From Aspidapion aeneum (lineage: Eukaryota > Arthropoda > Insecta > Coleoptera > Brentidae): a stretch of 64,000 nucleotides of DNA. Each line of letters begins with the position of its first letter. Position 1 is the stretch's first letter. The notes beneath the pieces are model-generated. The model was not told where the DNA came from. It ran no database searches and saw only the letters and a list, made by a program, of their open reading frames with translations. The translations under genes were made by a program, and so were the position numbers. Shown here in pieces: positions 34,611-45,200 of this stretch. The stretch is from assembly GCA_963576565.1 (NCBI GenBank), contig OY755039.1, positions 74,604,771 through 74,668,770 of the forward strand, given 5' to 3'.

Positions 34611-37600
34611 CCTATAAAAAAAAATGGATAAAAAAGGATAAAAAAAAATGAATCCATTTTCTATCCGCTTTTTGAAATCCTTTTTCTGACCTTTGGGGGA
34701 TAGAAAGTGTTAAGTATTAAAATGGATAACAAATTTTTAATTCATTTCAATACAGATCCTGGCATACAAAATAAATTCATTTTGAAACATTCTATCCTTT
34801 TGTATACACTTTTTGGCATTCAAAGTAAATCCATTTCAATACACTTTTTGGCATTCAAAAGGAATCCATTTCTATGTCATTAAGGGGATTTATTTTTAAT
34901 CCCCTTTAATCCTTAAAAACTAACCTTTTGAATCCCCTTTTAAGAATAGAGAATGAATACATTTTAATACCTTCGAGATCTACATTTTCAATCCTTTCTT
35001 ATCCAAAAAAAGGATTTCAAAAAGCGTATGCAATTAGCATGAAAAAGTATATAAACATTCAATCCATTTCAATACACTTTTTGGCATTCAAAAGGAATCC
35101 ATTTCTATGTCATTAAGGGGATTTATTTTTAATCCCCTTTAATCCATAAAATCTTTAACCTTTTGAATCCCCTTTTAAGAATAGAGAATGAATACATTTT
35201 AATACCTTCGAGATCTACATTTTCAATCCTTTCTTATCCAAAAAAAGGATTTCAAAAAGTATATGCAATTAGCATTAAAAAGTATATAAACATTCCATCC
35301 ATTTCAATACACTTTGTGGCATTCAAAAGGAATCCATTTCTATGTCATTAAGGGGATTTATTTTTAATCCCCTTTAATCCATAAAATCTTTAACCTTTTG
35401 AATCCCCTTTTAAGAATAGAGAATGAATACATTTTAATACCTTCGAGATCTACATTTTCAATCCTTTCTTATCCAAAAAAAGGATTTCAAAAAGCGTATG
35501 CAATTAGCATTAAAAAGTATTTAAACATTCCATCCATTTCAATACACTTTTTGGCATTCAAAAGGAATCCATTTCTATGTCATTAAGGGGATTTATTTTT
35601 AATCCCCTTTAATCCATAAAATCTTTAACTTTTTGAATCCCCTTTTAAGAATAGAGAATGAATACATTTTAATACCTCCTAGATCTACATTTTCAATCTT
35701 TTCGTATCCAAAAAAAGGATTTGAAAAGGCGTATTAAATTGGCATTAAAAAGTATACAAACATTTCATCCATTTCAATACACTTTGTGACATTCAAAAGG
35801 AATCCATTTCTATCCCATTAAGGGTTGTTATTTTGAATTCTCTTCAATCCATAAACTATTTATCCTTTTAAGTCCCCTTTTAAGTATACATAATTAATAC
35901 ATTTTAATACCTCCAACAGTCACATTTTTCAATTCTTTCTTATCCGAAAAAAGGATTTGAAAAGGCGAATTAAATTGTCATTAAAAAGTATGTAAACATT
36001 CCATCCATTTCAATACACTTTGTGGCATTCATTAAGGGTTTTTATTTTTAATTCCCTGCAATCCATAAACTACTTATCCTTTTAAATCCCCTTTTAAGTA
36101 TGCAGAATGAATACATTTTAATACCTCCTAGATCTACATTTTCAATCCTTTCTTATCCAAAAAAAGGATTTGAAAAGGCGTATTAAATTGGCATTAAAAA
36201 GTATACAAACATTTCATCCATTTCAATATACTTTGTGACATTCAAAAGGAATCCATTTCTATCCCATTAAGGGTTGTTATTTTGAATTCTCTTCAATCCA
36301 TAAACTATTTATACTTTTAAGTCCCCTTTTAAGTATACAGAATTAATACATTTTAATACCTCTAAAATTCACATTTTCAATTCTTTCTTATCCGAAAAAA
36401 TGATTTGAAATGGCGTATTAAATTGTTATTAAAAAGTATATAAACATTCCATCCATTTCAATACACTTTTTGGCATTCAAAAGGAATCCATTTCTATGTC
36501 ATTAAGGGGATTTATTTTTAATCCCCTTTAATCCATAAAATCTTTAACCTTTTGAATCCCCTTTCAAGAATAGAGAATGAATACATTTTAATACCTTCGA
36601 GATCTACATTTCCAATCCTTTCTTATCCAAAAAAAGGATTTCAAAAAGCGTATGCAATTAGCATTAAAAAGTATATAAACATTCCATCCATTTCAATACA
36701 CTTTGTGGCATTCAAAAGGAACCCCTTTCTATCTTATTAAGGGTTTTTATTTTTAATCCCCTGCAATCCATAAACTACTTATCCTTTTAAATCCCCTTTT
36801 AAGTATGCAGAATGAATACATTTTAATACCTCCTAGATCTACATTTTCAATCCTTTCTTATCCAAAAAAAGGATTTGAAAAGGCGTATTAAATTGGCATT
36901 AAAAAGTATACAAACATTTCATCCATTTCAATATACTTTGTGACATTCAAAAGGAATCCATTTCTATCCCATTAAGGGTTGTTATTTTGAATTCTCTTCA
37001 ATCCATAAACTATTTATCCTTTTAAGTCCCCTTTTAAGTATACAGAATTAATACATTTTAATACCTCCAAAATTCACATTTTCAATTCTTTCTTATCCGA
37101 AAAAATGATTTGAAATGGCGTATTAAATTGTCATTAAAAAGTATATAAACATTCCATCCATTTCAATACACTTTTTGGCATTCAAAAGGAATCCATTTCT
37201 ATGTCATTAAGGGGATTTATTTTTAATCCCCTTTAATCCATAAAATCTTTAACCTTTTGAATCCCCTTTCAAGAATAGAGAATGAATACATTTTAATACC
37301 TTCGAGATCTACATTTTCAATCCTTTCCTATCCAAAAAAAGGATTTCAAAAAACGTATGCAATTAGCATTAAAAAGTATATAAACATTCCATCCATTTCA
37401 ATACACTTTGTGGCATTCAAAAGGAATCCCTTTCTATCTCAGTAAGGGTTTTTATTTTTAATCCTCTGCAATCCATAAACTACTTATCCTTTTAAATCCC
37501 CTTTTAAGTATGCAGAATGAATACATTTTAATACCTCCTAGATCTACATTTTCAATCCTTTCTTATCCAAAAAAAAGATTTGAAAAGGCGTATTAAATTG

Positions 37601-38400
37601 GCATTAAAAAGTATACAAACATTTCATCCATTTCAATACACTTTGTGACATTCAAAAGGAATCCATTTCTATCCCATTAAGGGTTGTTATTTTGATTTCT
37701 CTTCAATCCATAAACTATTTATCCTTTTAAGTCCCCTTTTAAGTATACATAATTAATACATTTTAATACCTCCAAAAGTCACATTTTCAATTCTTTCTTA
37801 TCCGAAAAAAGGATTTGAAAAGGCGAATTAAATTGTCATTAAAAAGTATATAAACATTCCATCCATTTCAATACACTTTTTGGCATTCAAAAGGAATTAA
37901 TTTCTATGTCATTAAGGGGATTTATTTTTAATCCCCTTTAATCCATAAAATCTTTAACCTTTTGAATCCCCTTTCAAGAATACAGAATGAATACATTTTA
38001 ATACCTTCGAGATCTACATTTTCAATCCTTTCTTATCCAAAAAAAGGATTTCAAAAAGCGTATGCAATTAGCATTAAAAAGTATATAAACATTCCATCCA
38101 TTTTAATACACTTTGTGGAATTCAAAAGTTGAATTGTTATTTTTAATCCCCTTCAATCCGTAAACTACTTATCCTTTTAAATCCCCTTTTAAGTATGAAG
38201 AATGAATACATTTTAATACCTCCTAGATCGACATTTTGAATCCTTTCTTATCCAAAAAAAGGATTTGAAAAGGCGTATTAAATTGGCATTAAACAGTATA
38301 CAAACATTTCATACATTTCAATACACTTTGTAACATTCAAAAGGAATCCATTTCTATCCCATTAAGGGTTTTTATTTTGAATTCTCTCCAATCCGTAGAC
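34611..38400. repeat. Satellite 1: 235 bp monomers with 705 bp higher-order units
   Basis: Monomers contain GAATGAATACATTTTAATAC, TTATCCAAAAAAAGGATTT, ATTAAAAAGTATA, TTTCAATACACTTT and TTCAAAAGGAATCCATTTC. The first regular units (about 34927, 35162, 35397, 35632) are almost identical at exactly 235 bp. Further right, three monomer types alternate: A with CCTTTTGAATCCCC and TACCTTCGAG; B with CTTTTAAATCCCC, ATGCAGAATG and CTCCTAGATC; C with CTTTTAAGTCCCC, ACAGAATTAAT and CTCCAAAA. Type A at 36552 and 37257 is 705 bp apart. The left edge (34611-34830) is degenerate. Repeated 62-codon frames are artefacts. Confidence 0.92.
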
Positions 38401-38698
38401 TAGAGTAGAGAATAGAATAGAAACGCCTTTATTTTATACTCCGCGAGATTCAGCATAGCTGTTATTAACGGAGTTTTACAAAAAATGTAATTACAATAAA
38501 CAATAACTATATCTAACATATAAAACTAGAAAAAAAAAACATAACCAAAATGATATAGAATTTCTAACAATAATCACTATTTAATTTTATCAATTCAATA
38601 AAAATAAATGCTACCCATTTCAGAGAAAAAATAAGTACCTATAGGTACAAACAAAATTAATGGTAATATAATCAATAAATTTTAAATTTATTCCTAGC

Positions 38699-39919
38699 TT
38701 AGTTATGAAAATCCACTTGTAGCAAAAACTTTTTATATTCTTTTTTAAAAGATGTTAAGGATTTATTTTTAAGTTTATGAAATTCATTTCTATTTAAAAT
38801 CTTAGGAGCATTATATGAAAAGGAATGTCTAAATAGTGCACTCTTATGTTTTGGAATATGAAAAAGTATTCTCCGATTTTGCCTTACAGAATTGGATAAT
38901 TTTAGTTTAGTTTTCAAGTAACACGGAGTTCCTTTTTTTAAAAGTTTATACAAGAAACTTGCAAAATGTAATTCTTGCCGCTGTTCTACCCTGAGCCATC
39001 CCAGCTCCCTAAGGTGTGGCGTAATGCGATCTTTTCTTCTTATGACACAGATAAACCTAACGCATGAATTTTGAATTTTTTGAAGTCTATATTTTTCAAC
39101 TACATCAAGACAAGGTCCATAGACAAAATTGCAATAGTTAGTATGTGATAATACCAAGGATTCGCAAAGCTGAGTTTTAAGTTTTTTGTTTAATATCGAT
39201 TTATTTTTGAACAAGTTTCGGAGGGAACAGTATGCGTTTTGAACTACTTTGGATACCTGACTGCGGAACTTCAATTTCGAATCAAGCATAATACCGAGAT
39301 TTTTATATTCTTTGACAACAGTAACTCGCTCATTATTCAAGCCAATGTTGAGATTCGACGCAGCCCAGTCAGCGTTGGTTCCAAAGTACATTAGTGCTGA
39401 TTTTTTTGGATTTAGCTTTAAGCCGTTACTCTCCGAATACTTAAATAGAGCTTCTAAGTCTTCATTTATTAATGCTTCGCATGTTTTCGCCTCAGCTTTG
39501 CTAAAGCTTGTGTATCCTTGCGAATCATCCGCATATTGATGGAGCTTACAATTTTTTATAATTTTTTGCATATCCATGGTATAAATGGTAAAAAGTAAAG
39601 GTCCTAATATCGATCCCTGTGGGACCCCTCTATCGACGTTTAGGAAGCTGGAATGTTTACCGAAAGTCTCAACTAGTTGTCTCCTTCCCTCTAGATACTG
39701 CTGGAAAAATCTTACCGCCCTGGTACTGAAGCCATAGTAAGTCAGCTTTGCGCACAGTAGGTTGTGATTAAGAGTATCAAACGCCTTACTATAGTCTAGC
39801 AATAGAAGTGCGCACGTTTCTCCCTTATCTATAGCGTTAATGATATCATCTAGAACTAAAAGCAACGCAGTCGCCGTGCTAAACCCCTTCCGAAAACCAG
39901 ATTGACATTGTGACATCAA
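38699..39919 (-). pseudogene. CR1/L2-like LINE ORF2, reverse transcriptase part
   Basis: 406 residues. RT signatures in order: CQSGFRKGFSTATAL, LLLDYSKAFDTLNH (motif A aspartate), RGVPQGSILGPLLF, and HQYADDSQ (catalytic motif C). These are followed by the thumb and C-terminal region (LGIMLDSKLKF, LVLSHTNYCNFVYG, RLQKIQNSCVRFI). The YADD-S-Q form and the tail favour the CR1/L2 group over Jockey or RTE. The upstream motifs (RPIST, VLEKIIYKQ) lie in a different frame: a single indel near 39990 separates this part from the 39975-41090 frame. Beyond that the frame is clean, so decay is modest. Confidence 0.85.
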
Positions 39920-39974
39920 ATTATTAACAATCAGGTATTTGATAATTTGTTTATAGATAATTTTTTCTAAAACC

Positions 39975-41090
39975 TTAGACAGTATGGATAGTACTTATTG
40001 GTCGTAGATCGGAGAGTTCTTTAGGATTGGATATTTTCGGCAGGGGCCGCACAACGGCGGTTTTCCATTGAGAGGGAAAGACACCACCCCTGAGACAACC
40101 ATTAAAAATGTTAACAAGAATTGGTGAAATGGTAGAACAACACAATTTCAACATCTGAAGAGATATACTATCATAACCAGAAGCGTTCGATTTTAGTTCT
40201 GAAATGGCCTTAATAACATCTGACTCGCAAATATCAGTAAAGTCAAACACACTCTTAGTAGCGCGTGTTTCCAGGTATGTTTTCACTACACGTGAAGGGA
40301 CAGAGGGCGTTACACGTTTCACCGAATCAACAAAAAAGGCGTTGATTTCATTAGGTTTTTGAAGTTCTTTAGGAATAGAGAAATTTTTGTTTTTTGTTTT
40401 GGTGTATACATTAAGATCATTAAGAGCACCCCAAAGCTTTTTTTGACCTTTGTTTTTAGTTAAAGTATTTATGTAGGCTTTTTTTTCATTACGTACGGCT
40501 AGCGTAAACATATTACGTGCTTCTTTATAAGTCTCAAAGTGTTCTGAGAGTTTTGATCTCTTGAAACGGGAAAATAAACGATTCCTCTCTTTTTTCATTA
40601 TTTGTAAGACATCAGTGAACCAGGGAGATTTGGGTTTTGTTACTTTTATAGTTCGCAGTGGCGCATGATGTTCAAAACAATTTATGATATTATCTGTTAA
40701 AATTTTGACTTTTTTATCGATATCGGTTTCATCGTGTAAGACCCTCCAATTCAGGTTTTTTAGATCGGTTGTGAAAGTGGCCTGATCAAAATTTCTGAAA
40801 TTTCTAGTAGTGACAAATTTTGCCGGGGTGGTGGAAATCTCAACATTAATTTTACAGTGTATGAGTTGATGGTCTGATTGTTTATGCATATCTAAGTGAT
40901 TTACACTTCCCACAAGAAGTTTTTCATTTGACATTAGAATTACATCAATTAAAGAGGTGCTGTTTTTGGTAAGTCTTGTTGGATTAAGCACTACTTGTTT
41001 AAAATCATAAGCATCTAGAATATTGTCAAATTTTTCTGTGATAGTAGTTTGCTGCAAAAGGTTAATGTTGAGATCTCCCATAACAATCAC
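39975..41090 (-). pseudogene. CR1/L2-like LINE ORF2, endonuclease end and linker
   Basis: 371 residues starting inside the endonuclease: IVMGDLNINLL (Asp-Asn catalytic pair), SLIDVIL and SDHQLIHCKI (S-D-H motif kept). A Lys/Arg-rich linker follows, then the first RT motifs: LKSNASGYDSIS, FPSQWKTAVVRPLPK, LSDLRPIST. The frame then runs into a stop because of an indel near 39990; translation in the next frame continues as LSKVLEKIIYK. Upstream, another frame change near 41222 separates it from the 41213-41380 endonuclease piece. Confidence 0.85.
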
Positions 41091-41212
41091 TTCATCGACT
41101 AGGGGGACGATATCTGCAATCGAATTTTCAAGACAGGCCAGGGCATCTAGTGCATTATATCGGGGTGGTCTGTAAAAAATACCAAATGCTAATTTTATGT
41201 TAGTAATTTTGA

Positions 41213-41380
41213 TTACCAGCCATGTTGCTCAAAGGAATCAAATTGTTCTTCAATCTTGATTTCTTCCAATAATATATCGGATCTGATATATATACCTACA
41301 CCCCCGCCCCTGGCACCACGATCCACCCTGTGAAAGCTATACCCCTCTATGTGTACTTGCAAATCGCTTATATTATTTGT
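41213..41380 (-). pseudogene. CR1/L2-like LINE endonuclease piece after the RTE insertion
   Basis: Translates as TNNISDLQVHIEGYSFHRVD, then RGARGGGVGIYIRSD. This is the segment that follows the ETWL/ESWL motif in CR1-type endonucleases. It continues exactly where the 44702-44836 piece (ending ITESWL) stops, so the two were one exon-free frame before the RTE landed. Frames extending further right only translate the TA repeat and RTE tail. Confidence 0.8.
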
Positions 41381-41382
41381 CA

Positions 41383-41385
<3 letters not shown>

Positions 41386-41423
<38 letters not shown>
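41386..41423. repeat. (TA)n tail of the RTE insertion
   Basis: About 19 TA units at the 3' end (minus-strand sense) of the RTE. RTE elements characteristically end in short tandem repeats rather than poly-A, so the microsatellite is probably the element's own tail. Confidence 0.85.
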
Positions 41424-41427
<4 letters not shown>

Positions 41428-41432
41428 CGGTT

Positions 41433-43340
41433 TCACAACGTTCTACGTCTTCCGATACCCAATCTCCACTCGTTTCTGTTTGCCCATAATTCATCATCTA
41501 GGCCTCTTATTCTAATTTCACTGTCTATTCCTTCTCTCCAGCTTCTCCTTGGCCGTCCTCGTTTTCTTCGGCCAGTTGGTTTCCATTGTAGTATTTGTTT
41601 AGGTAGTCTTTCATCATTCATTCTTTGTACATGTCCGTACCACACCAGTTGTTTTGTTCTTATATCATCCACTAAAGTACGTTCACCCACTGTCATAATT
41701 TCTCTTATTCTTTGATTTGTAACTCTTTCTCTTTTTGATTTCCCTGCTGCTCTTCTCCAATAGTCCATCTCCGTAGCGGAAAGCATTTTTTCTGTTCTAT
41801 CCTTGATTGGCCATACTTCTGAGCCGTATGTAATAATACTTTTTATAATGGTGTTATATATAAGCTTTTTGTTATGTTTTGATATACTTTGGTCCCAAAT
41901 TATTCCATTTAATAAAGTTATTGCTTTTCTTCCTTGTACGTTTCGATCTTTTATAGCTTTGTCTAGTGTTCCGTCAGCTGTAATTTTTAGACCTAAGTAT
42001 TTATACTCATCACAGGAGTGAATTCGCTGCCCGGTATTTAAGATTAGATCCTGTTTCATTCCACCGATACACATATACTCTGTCTTATTGAGATTAACCT
42101 CTAGTCCCCACTTATTGTACTCTTCTATTAGTTTTCGTGTCATATATTCGAGGTCGTCATAATCCTGAGCCACTACTATCTGATCATCGGCGAAACATAA
42201 AGTATACAAGGTGGTTTCGTCCAACGGAATTCCCATGTTTTGGCATTTTCTCTTCCATACTTTAAGGACTTGTTCCAAGTATATCTTGAAGAGCGTAGGC
42301 GAGATACAGCAACCTTGTTTAAGACCTTTATTTACTTGAAAGCCTTTGGTTAGTTTTGCTTTTATTTTAACTTTTGCCTTACTATTGCGGTATAACTCTT
42401 GGATGGCCTTAATTAGTTGTACGCTTATGTTTGTGTTTTCCAACGCTTTCCAAAGCAGATTTAGTGGTATACTATCATATGCCTTCTGCAGATCCACGTA
42501 AAGCAGATGCAGCTCTTGACCGTATGCCATTTTCTTTTCAATAACTTGGGTTATACAAAAGAGGTGATCTGAAGTCGATCTACCCGCCCTGAAACCAGCT
42601 TGTTCTTCTGCCTCCATGTCTTTATATTCGCTCTCTACTTTATTTCTTATTATTTTACCGTATATTCTGCTTAGCGTACTAGTCACAGATATACCTCTAT
42701 AATTGTCACATATATCTTTCCTTCCTTTTTTGTGTATTGTGGATATATATGACGTTTTCCACTCAGTTGGGACTACAGTTCCATTTAAATATTTTTGGAA
42801 AAGATTCCGTAATCTCCAAAACAGTTCTTCAGTGCCATATTTAATAAGTTCGGCTGGGATATTTCCGGGTCCGGCAGATTTACCGCTTTTTAAGGTTGTG
42901 CACACGTTTTTGACCTCAGAGATTGTGAGGGGTACTGGAGATCCCATCGTTCTAATTATATTGTCTCTTGCGTCTTCCTTGAATTCTGCTCTATCTTCAG
43001 TTAAAAGTTTTTTAAAATGCTCATCCCATTCTTTGTCTGGTATTGGTGAAATGATATCTCTGCATGTTTCTTTTTTAATCGATCTTATAGTTTTCCAGCT
43101 TTCGGTACTTCTCCTACCTCCTAAGTAAGAATCTATTTTCTGGCACTTTTGCGTCCACGAATGATTTTTCTTATCACTGATCATTCTTCTCACCTTTGAT
43201 TGCGCGATTTTGTATTCTTGTCTGCTTCTATCTGTCTTTTGGGATAAGTAGGTGTGATATAATTTCCTTTTTTCCTCTATTTCTCTCTCAATCTCAGCAT
43301 CCCACCAGTATGGTTTTCTTCTTTTAGAAGTTTCTTCCAC
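41433..43340 (-). CDS. RTE LINE ORF: reverse transcriptase domain
   Basis: 635 residues, open throughout. Motifs in order: WWDAEIEREIEEKRKLY (linker start), LKSGKSAGPGNIPAELIKYG, EWKTSYISTIHKKG, NYRGISVTSTLSRIYGKII, QAGFRAGRSTSDH, YVDLQKAYDSIP (motif A), GLKQGCCISPTLF, CFADDQIVVA (catalytic motif C) and YLGLKITADGT. The C-terminal stretch YGHVQRMNDERLPKQ, then GRRKRGRPRRSW, is the hallmark of RTE proteins. The true protein starts upstream in the endonuclease; an indel near 43375 breaks the connection, so this frame is a piece of a dead ORF although its RT core is complete. Jockey or L1 origin is ruled out by these motifs. Confidence 0.92.
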   Translation of the reverse strand: MEETSKRRKPYWWDAEIEREIEEKRKLYHTYLSQKTDRSRQEYKIAQSKVRRMISDKKNHSWTQKCQKIDSYLGGRRSTESWKTIRSIKKETCRDIISPIPDKEWDEHFKKLLTEDRAEFKEDARDNIIRTMGSPVPLTISEVKNVCTTLKSGKSAGPGNIPAELIKYGTEELFWRLRNLFQKYLNGTVVPTEWKTSYISTIHKKGRKDICDNYRGISVTSTLSRIYGKIIRNKVESEYKDMEAEEQAGFRAGRSTSDHLFCITQVIEKKMAYGQELHLLYVDLQKAYDSIPLNLLWKALENTNISVQLIKAIQELYRNSKAKVKIKAKLTKGFQVNKGLKQGCCISPTLFKIYLEQVLKVWKRKCQNMGIPLDETTLYTLCFADDQIVVAQDYDDLEYMTRKLIEEYNKWGLEVNLNKTEYMCIGGMKQDLILNTGQRIHSCDEYKYLGLKITADGTLDKAIKDRNVQGRKAITLLNGIIWDQSISKHNKKLIYNTIIKSIITYGSEVWPIKDRTEKMLSATEMDYWRRAAGKSKRERVTNQRIREIMTVGERTLVDDIRTKQLVWYGHVQRMNDERLPKQILQWKPTGRRKRGRPRRSWREGIDSEIRIRGLDDELWANRNEWRLGIGRRRTL

Positions 43341-44007
43341 TAATCCTAGTGCTTCTTTTGCAGCTTGGTGTGCTTAATGTAATACATTCGTATTCCTCAT
43401 CTGGGGTTTCACCTGAACTTGTATTAAGTTTTTCGTTCAGTCTCTTTTTGTATAAGTTTTTTACGCTGTCATGTTCTAGGCTTAGTAGATTATATTTACA
43501 GTGATCAATTTCTTCAATCACTGTATCATCAAGATGTTGTTGATGCAGGCTTCGGCCTTGATAAGGAAAGAGAATTTTGGACTCCAGAAAATAGTGATCA
43601 CTTCCGCATGTTGATCCACGCTTTGTTCTGACATCTTGAATTTTTAGTTTTGTCTTTTGTTTAGTGATAAGATAATCAATGACGGATTTCAGGTTTTGTG
43701 AGGGTTTGGTCCAGGTATATTTGTGTATTTCCTTATGTTGAAAAAAACCGTTTTGGATTTTTAGGTCTAATTGCTCACATACTGTAATTAGCCGGTTTCC
43801 ATTGTCATTAACAAGATTTTCTCCATATTGGCCAACTGTCAGATCATTAACTCTGTTACCGGTTCTACTATTTAAATCTCCCAATATGACAATTTCTCTA
43901 GATGCACTTACTGCTGATATTTCATTGTCTAAATCTTTTGTTGACCAAAATAGATACTCCTTGTTGGGCATGTTTTTCTTTTGCCACTCCGCTATAGAAA
44001 TGGTCAT
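43324..44007 (-). pseudogene. RTE LINE endonuclease, C-terminal part
   Basis: From about 43945 the frame reads NEISAVSASREIVILGDLNS, then RTGNRV, NGNRLITVCEQLDL, FFQHKEIHKYTWTKPSQN, IDYLI and GSDHYFLESKI. These are the Asp-Asn, YTW, IDY and S-D-H steps of an RTE APE-type endonuclease. The first part of the frame (44007-43946) is out-of-frame translation of the N-terminal piece. It ends in CITLSTPSC and a stop because of an indel near 43375; in the next frame the linker continues to WWDAE. Confidence 0.85.
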
Positions 44008-44188
44008 ATTGTCCTAGGTTTTCAGATCCTTTTCCTTTCTTTTTCGTTTCTGTTAGTACAGCAAGGTCTACCTTCATTCTGCTGCACTCATGTACTATTT
44101 CATTCATTTTTCGATTCATTCCTTGTACGTTCCATGTACCAAAAATCATATTCCTGTTTCTTTGCTTGGTTCGTCTTAGGTTTTTCAT
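43922..44188 (-). pseudogene. RTE LINE endonuclease, N-terminal part
   Basis: Begins MKNLRRTKQRNRNMIFGTWN with VQGMNRKMNEIV, the start of RTE endonucleases. It holds the catalytic Glu in VLTETKKKGKG and reaches GVSILVNKRFRQ. In complete RTE proteins some 50-60 residues follow before the GDLNSRTG motif; here they are missing and the frame jumps, so a deletion at about 43945 removed the middle of the domain. The endonuclease cannot be functional. Confidence 0.85.
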
Positions 44189-44221
44189 TTCTTTCCGAGG
44201 CGTTTGATTGGGTTTTTTAAC

Positions 44222-44586
44222 AGTGTACGTTTTTTCCGGGTATCAGAGAGTTAGTCTGATGCCCCAACCCCCAACCTGGAGGACCAGGTGATTTTTGATC
44301 GAGGTTTTCTTCCCCTAGCCTTTGACGGTTCCAACGCCGGTACTACAAGGCAGTAGTCTTTTATACTATCCCTAAAAGAAAGGGTTGCCACCTACGCTAT
44401 GATCACCGTACCGAGGTCCATTCTCTCCGCCTTTCATATCGATGTGGTCTTCTCCCGTAACCCTGGGAAAGGGACCCTATACAGGTGCTAACTCTCCGGG
44501 TCGAAGAGTACCTGGAATCTACGGAGGGCAGGGGTCGATTCATTTCCCCTGATAGACATCTGACGAGGTCTACCCGTACCCATGGT
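44222..44586 (-). other. RTE 5' leader region
   Basis: GC-richer than its surroundings, without an intact frame. Minus-strand pieces such as SPGPPGWGLG and LGEENLDQK resemble the leader that precedes the endonuclease in insect RTE elements. It joins the foreign 117 bp segment at 44586/44587. Confidence 0.6.
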
Positions 44587-44703
44587 AGGTAGCTAAAAAG
44601 CTTATTGAGTCTTTCGGCTCTAACAGTTTCATTATCATCCGGTTTAATGAGCCCGGTAATGCTAATATTACCTTCTATCTTCTTCGTTTCCTCAACATTG
44701 ACA
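44587..44703 (-). repeat. 117 bp copy of another LINE's ORF1 fused to the RTE 5' end
   Basis: Reads the same as 48530-48646 base for base by eye, without gaps. It encodes NVEETKKIEGNISITGLIKP and on to AERLNKLFSYL of the neighbouring LINE's ORF1. It lies between the target site (CAGCCA) and the RTE leader, in the same sense as both LINEs. It is best explained as reverse transcriptase switching from the RTE RNA 5' end to an ORF1-bearing LINE RNA during insertion. Confidence 0.85.
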
Positions 44704-44711
44704 GCCAACTT

Positions 44712-44836
44712 TCTGTTATTCCAAGAATATCTAGCTTTAAACTGCTTAAAATATCTTTAATTTTACCTAAGCTAGGAATAATAGACCGTATGTTAACATG
44801 GCCAAAGCTCAAGAAATGTGTTTCGTGAGGAGCCAT
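44712..44836 (-). pseudogene. CR1/L2-like LINE ORF2 start (endonuclease N-terminus)
   Basis: Starts MAPHETHFLSFGHVNIRSII, continues PSLGKIKDIL and LDILGITESWL, the N-terminus of a CR1-group APE endonuclease (Asn and Glu catalytic residues present). The ATG at 44836 is preceded by an AT-rich gap of about 85 bp after ORF1. It is cut at Trp-Leu by the RTE insertion and resumes at 41380. Confidence 0.8.
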
Positions 44837-44920
44837 TAGGAAAAAATAATGAAAAATAGATATATCAATAAACTACAATATGATAAAAAAACAAACAAGA
44901 AAGGAAAATATAAAAAATTA

Positions 44921-45200
44921 TCAGTTTGCAAGTAACTCATTGATAGTTGTCACAGTCTTGATTTCAGTGACTTTTCCTTTGTCCGTTTTTCGCACCAGAA
45001 TCTTTCCATCGCGATGCCATATGTATTTGTAGCCAATTCCTTTAAGTTTTTTTGCCTCCTTGAGTAGTTTGTAGGTTTCTTTGGTTAAGTCTTCACCAAT
45101 AAATATGCTTGTCTCAGATTCACCAAGGTTGCTATCCTTTTCAGTTATATTGCCTTTCTGGTAACGGGCTCTCAAAATCTGTTGTTTAAGATTTTTGTCA
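44921..45200 (-). pseudogene. CR1/L2-like LINE ORF1, C-terminal domain
   Basis: The frame NDKNLKQQILRARYQKGN, then LTKETYKLLKEAKKL, GIGYKYIWHRDGKILVRK and INELLAN, then stop. This is the C-terminal domain found in many insect CR1-like ORF1 proteins and related to the baculovirus FP25-type C-terminal domain (Leu-x-Lys-ETYxLLxEAxxL, then YxxxWxRDGKIxVRK). It is open to 45200, where the (TTTA)n tail of the adjacent LINE cuts it. The N-terminal zinc-finger and coiled-coil part is not visible. Confidence 0.75.

Larger units (their letters stand above)
41387..44701 (-). mobile_element. RTE-clade LINE insertion with a foreign 5' segment
   Basis: On the minus strand: a 117 bp segment of another LINE's ORF1 (44703-44587), the RTE 5' leader (44586 to about 44222), endonuclease, reverse transcriptase and a (TA)n tail. 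CAGCCA flanks it at 41381-41386 and 44702-44707, a short target duplication inside the CR1/L2-like endonuclease codons for Trp-Leu. The leader contains CCTCCAGGTTGGGGGTTGGG, a phrase I recall from insect RTE 5' regions. The endonuclease has an internal deletion and there is one frameshift before RT. Confidence 0.85.
38401..45200 (-). mobile_element. CR1/L2-group LINE, interrupted by an RTE insertion
   Basis: Read on the minus strand, the element runs from ORF1 remnant (45200-44921) through the start of ORF2 (44836-44702), is broken by the RTE block, resumes at 41386 in the same protein context, and ends at 38401. Its 3' end carries an imperfect ATTCT repeat (TTCTATTCTATTCTCTAC), like the short repeats that end CR1/L2-type LINEs. 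It sits in satellite 1. Monomer sequence stops at CAATCCGTAGAC (38400) and resumes in phase at about 49210, so the whole nest grew from one insertion. Several frameshifts make it inactive. Whether its 5' part lies beyond the 45201-49140 LINE is unclear. Confidence 0.75.

Noticed and set aside
34928..37445. Five near-identical 62-codon frames that look like a gene family
   Set aside because: They follow the 235 bp satellite period exactly and occur in monomers whose other types lack the frame; no domain.
39312..39539. Plus-strand frames inside the LINEs (also at 42703-43128, 48548-48895 and similar)
   Set aside because: Antisense shadows of the minus-strand ORF2 and ORF1 genes, without domains.
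44403..44708. 101-codon minus frame as a separate gene
   Set aside because: It is the 117 bp ORF1 copy read on into the RTE leader; a junction product, not a gene.
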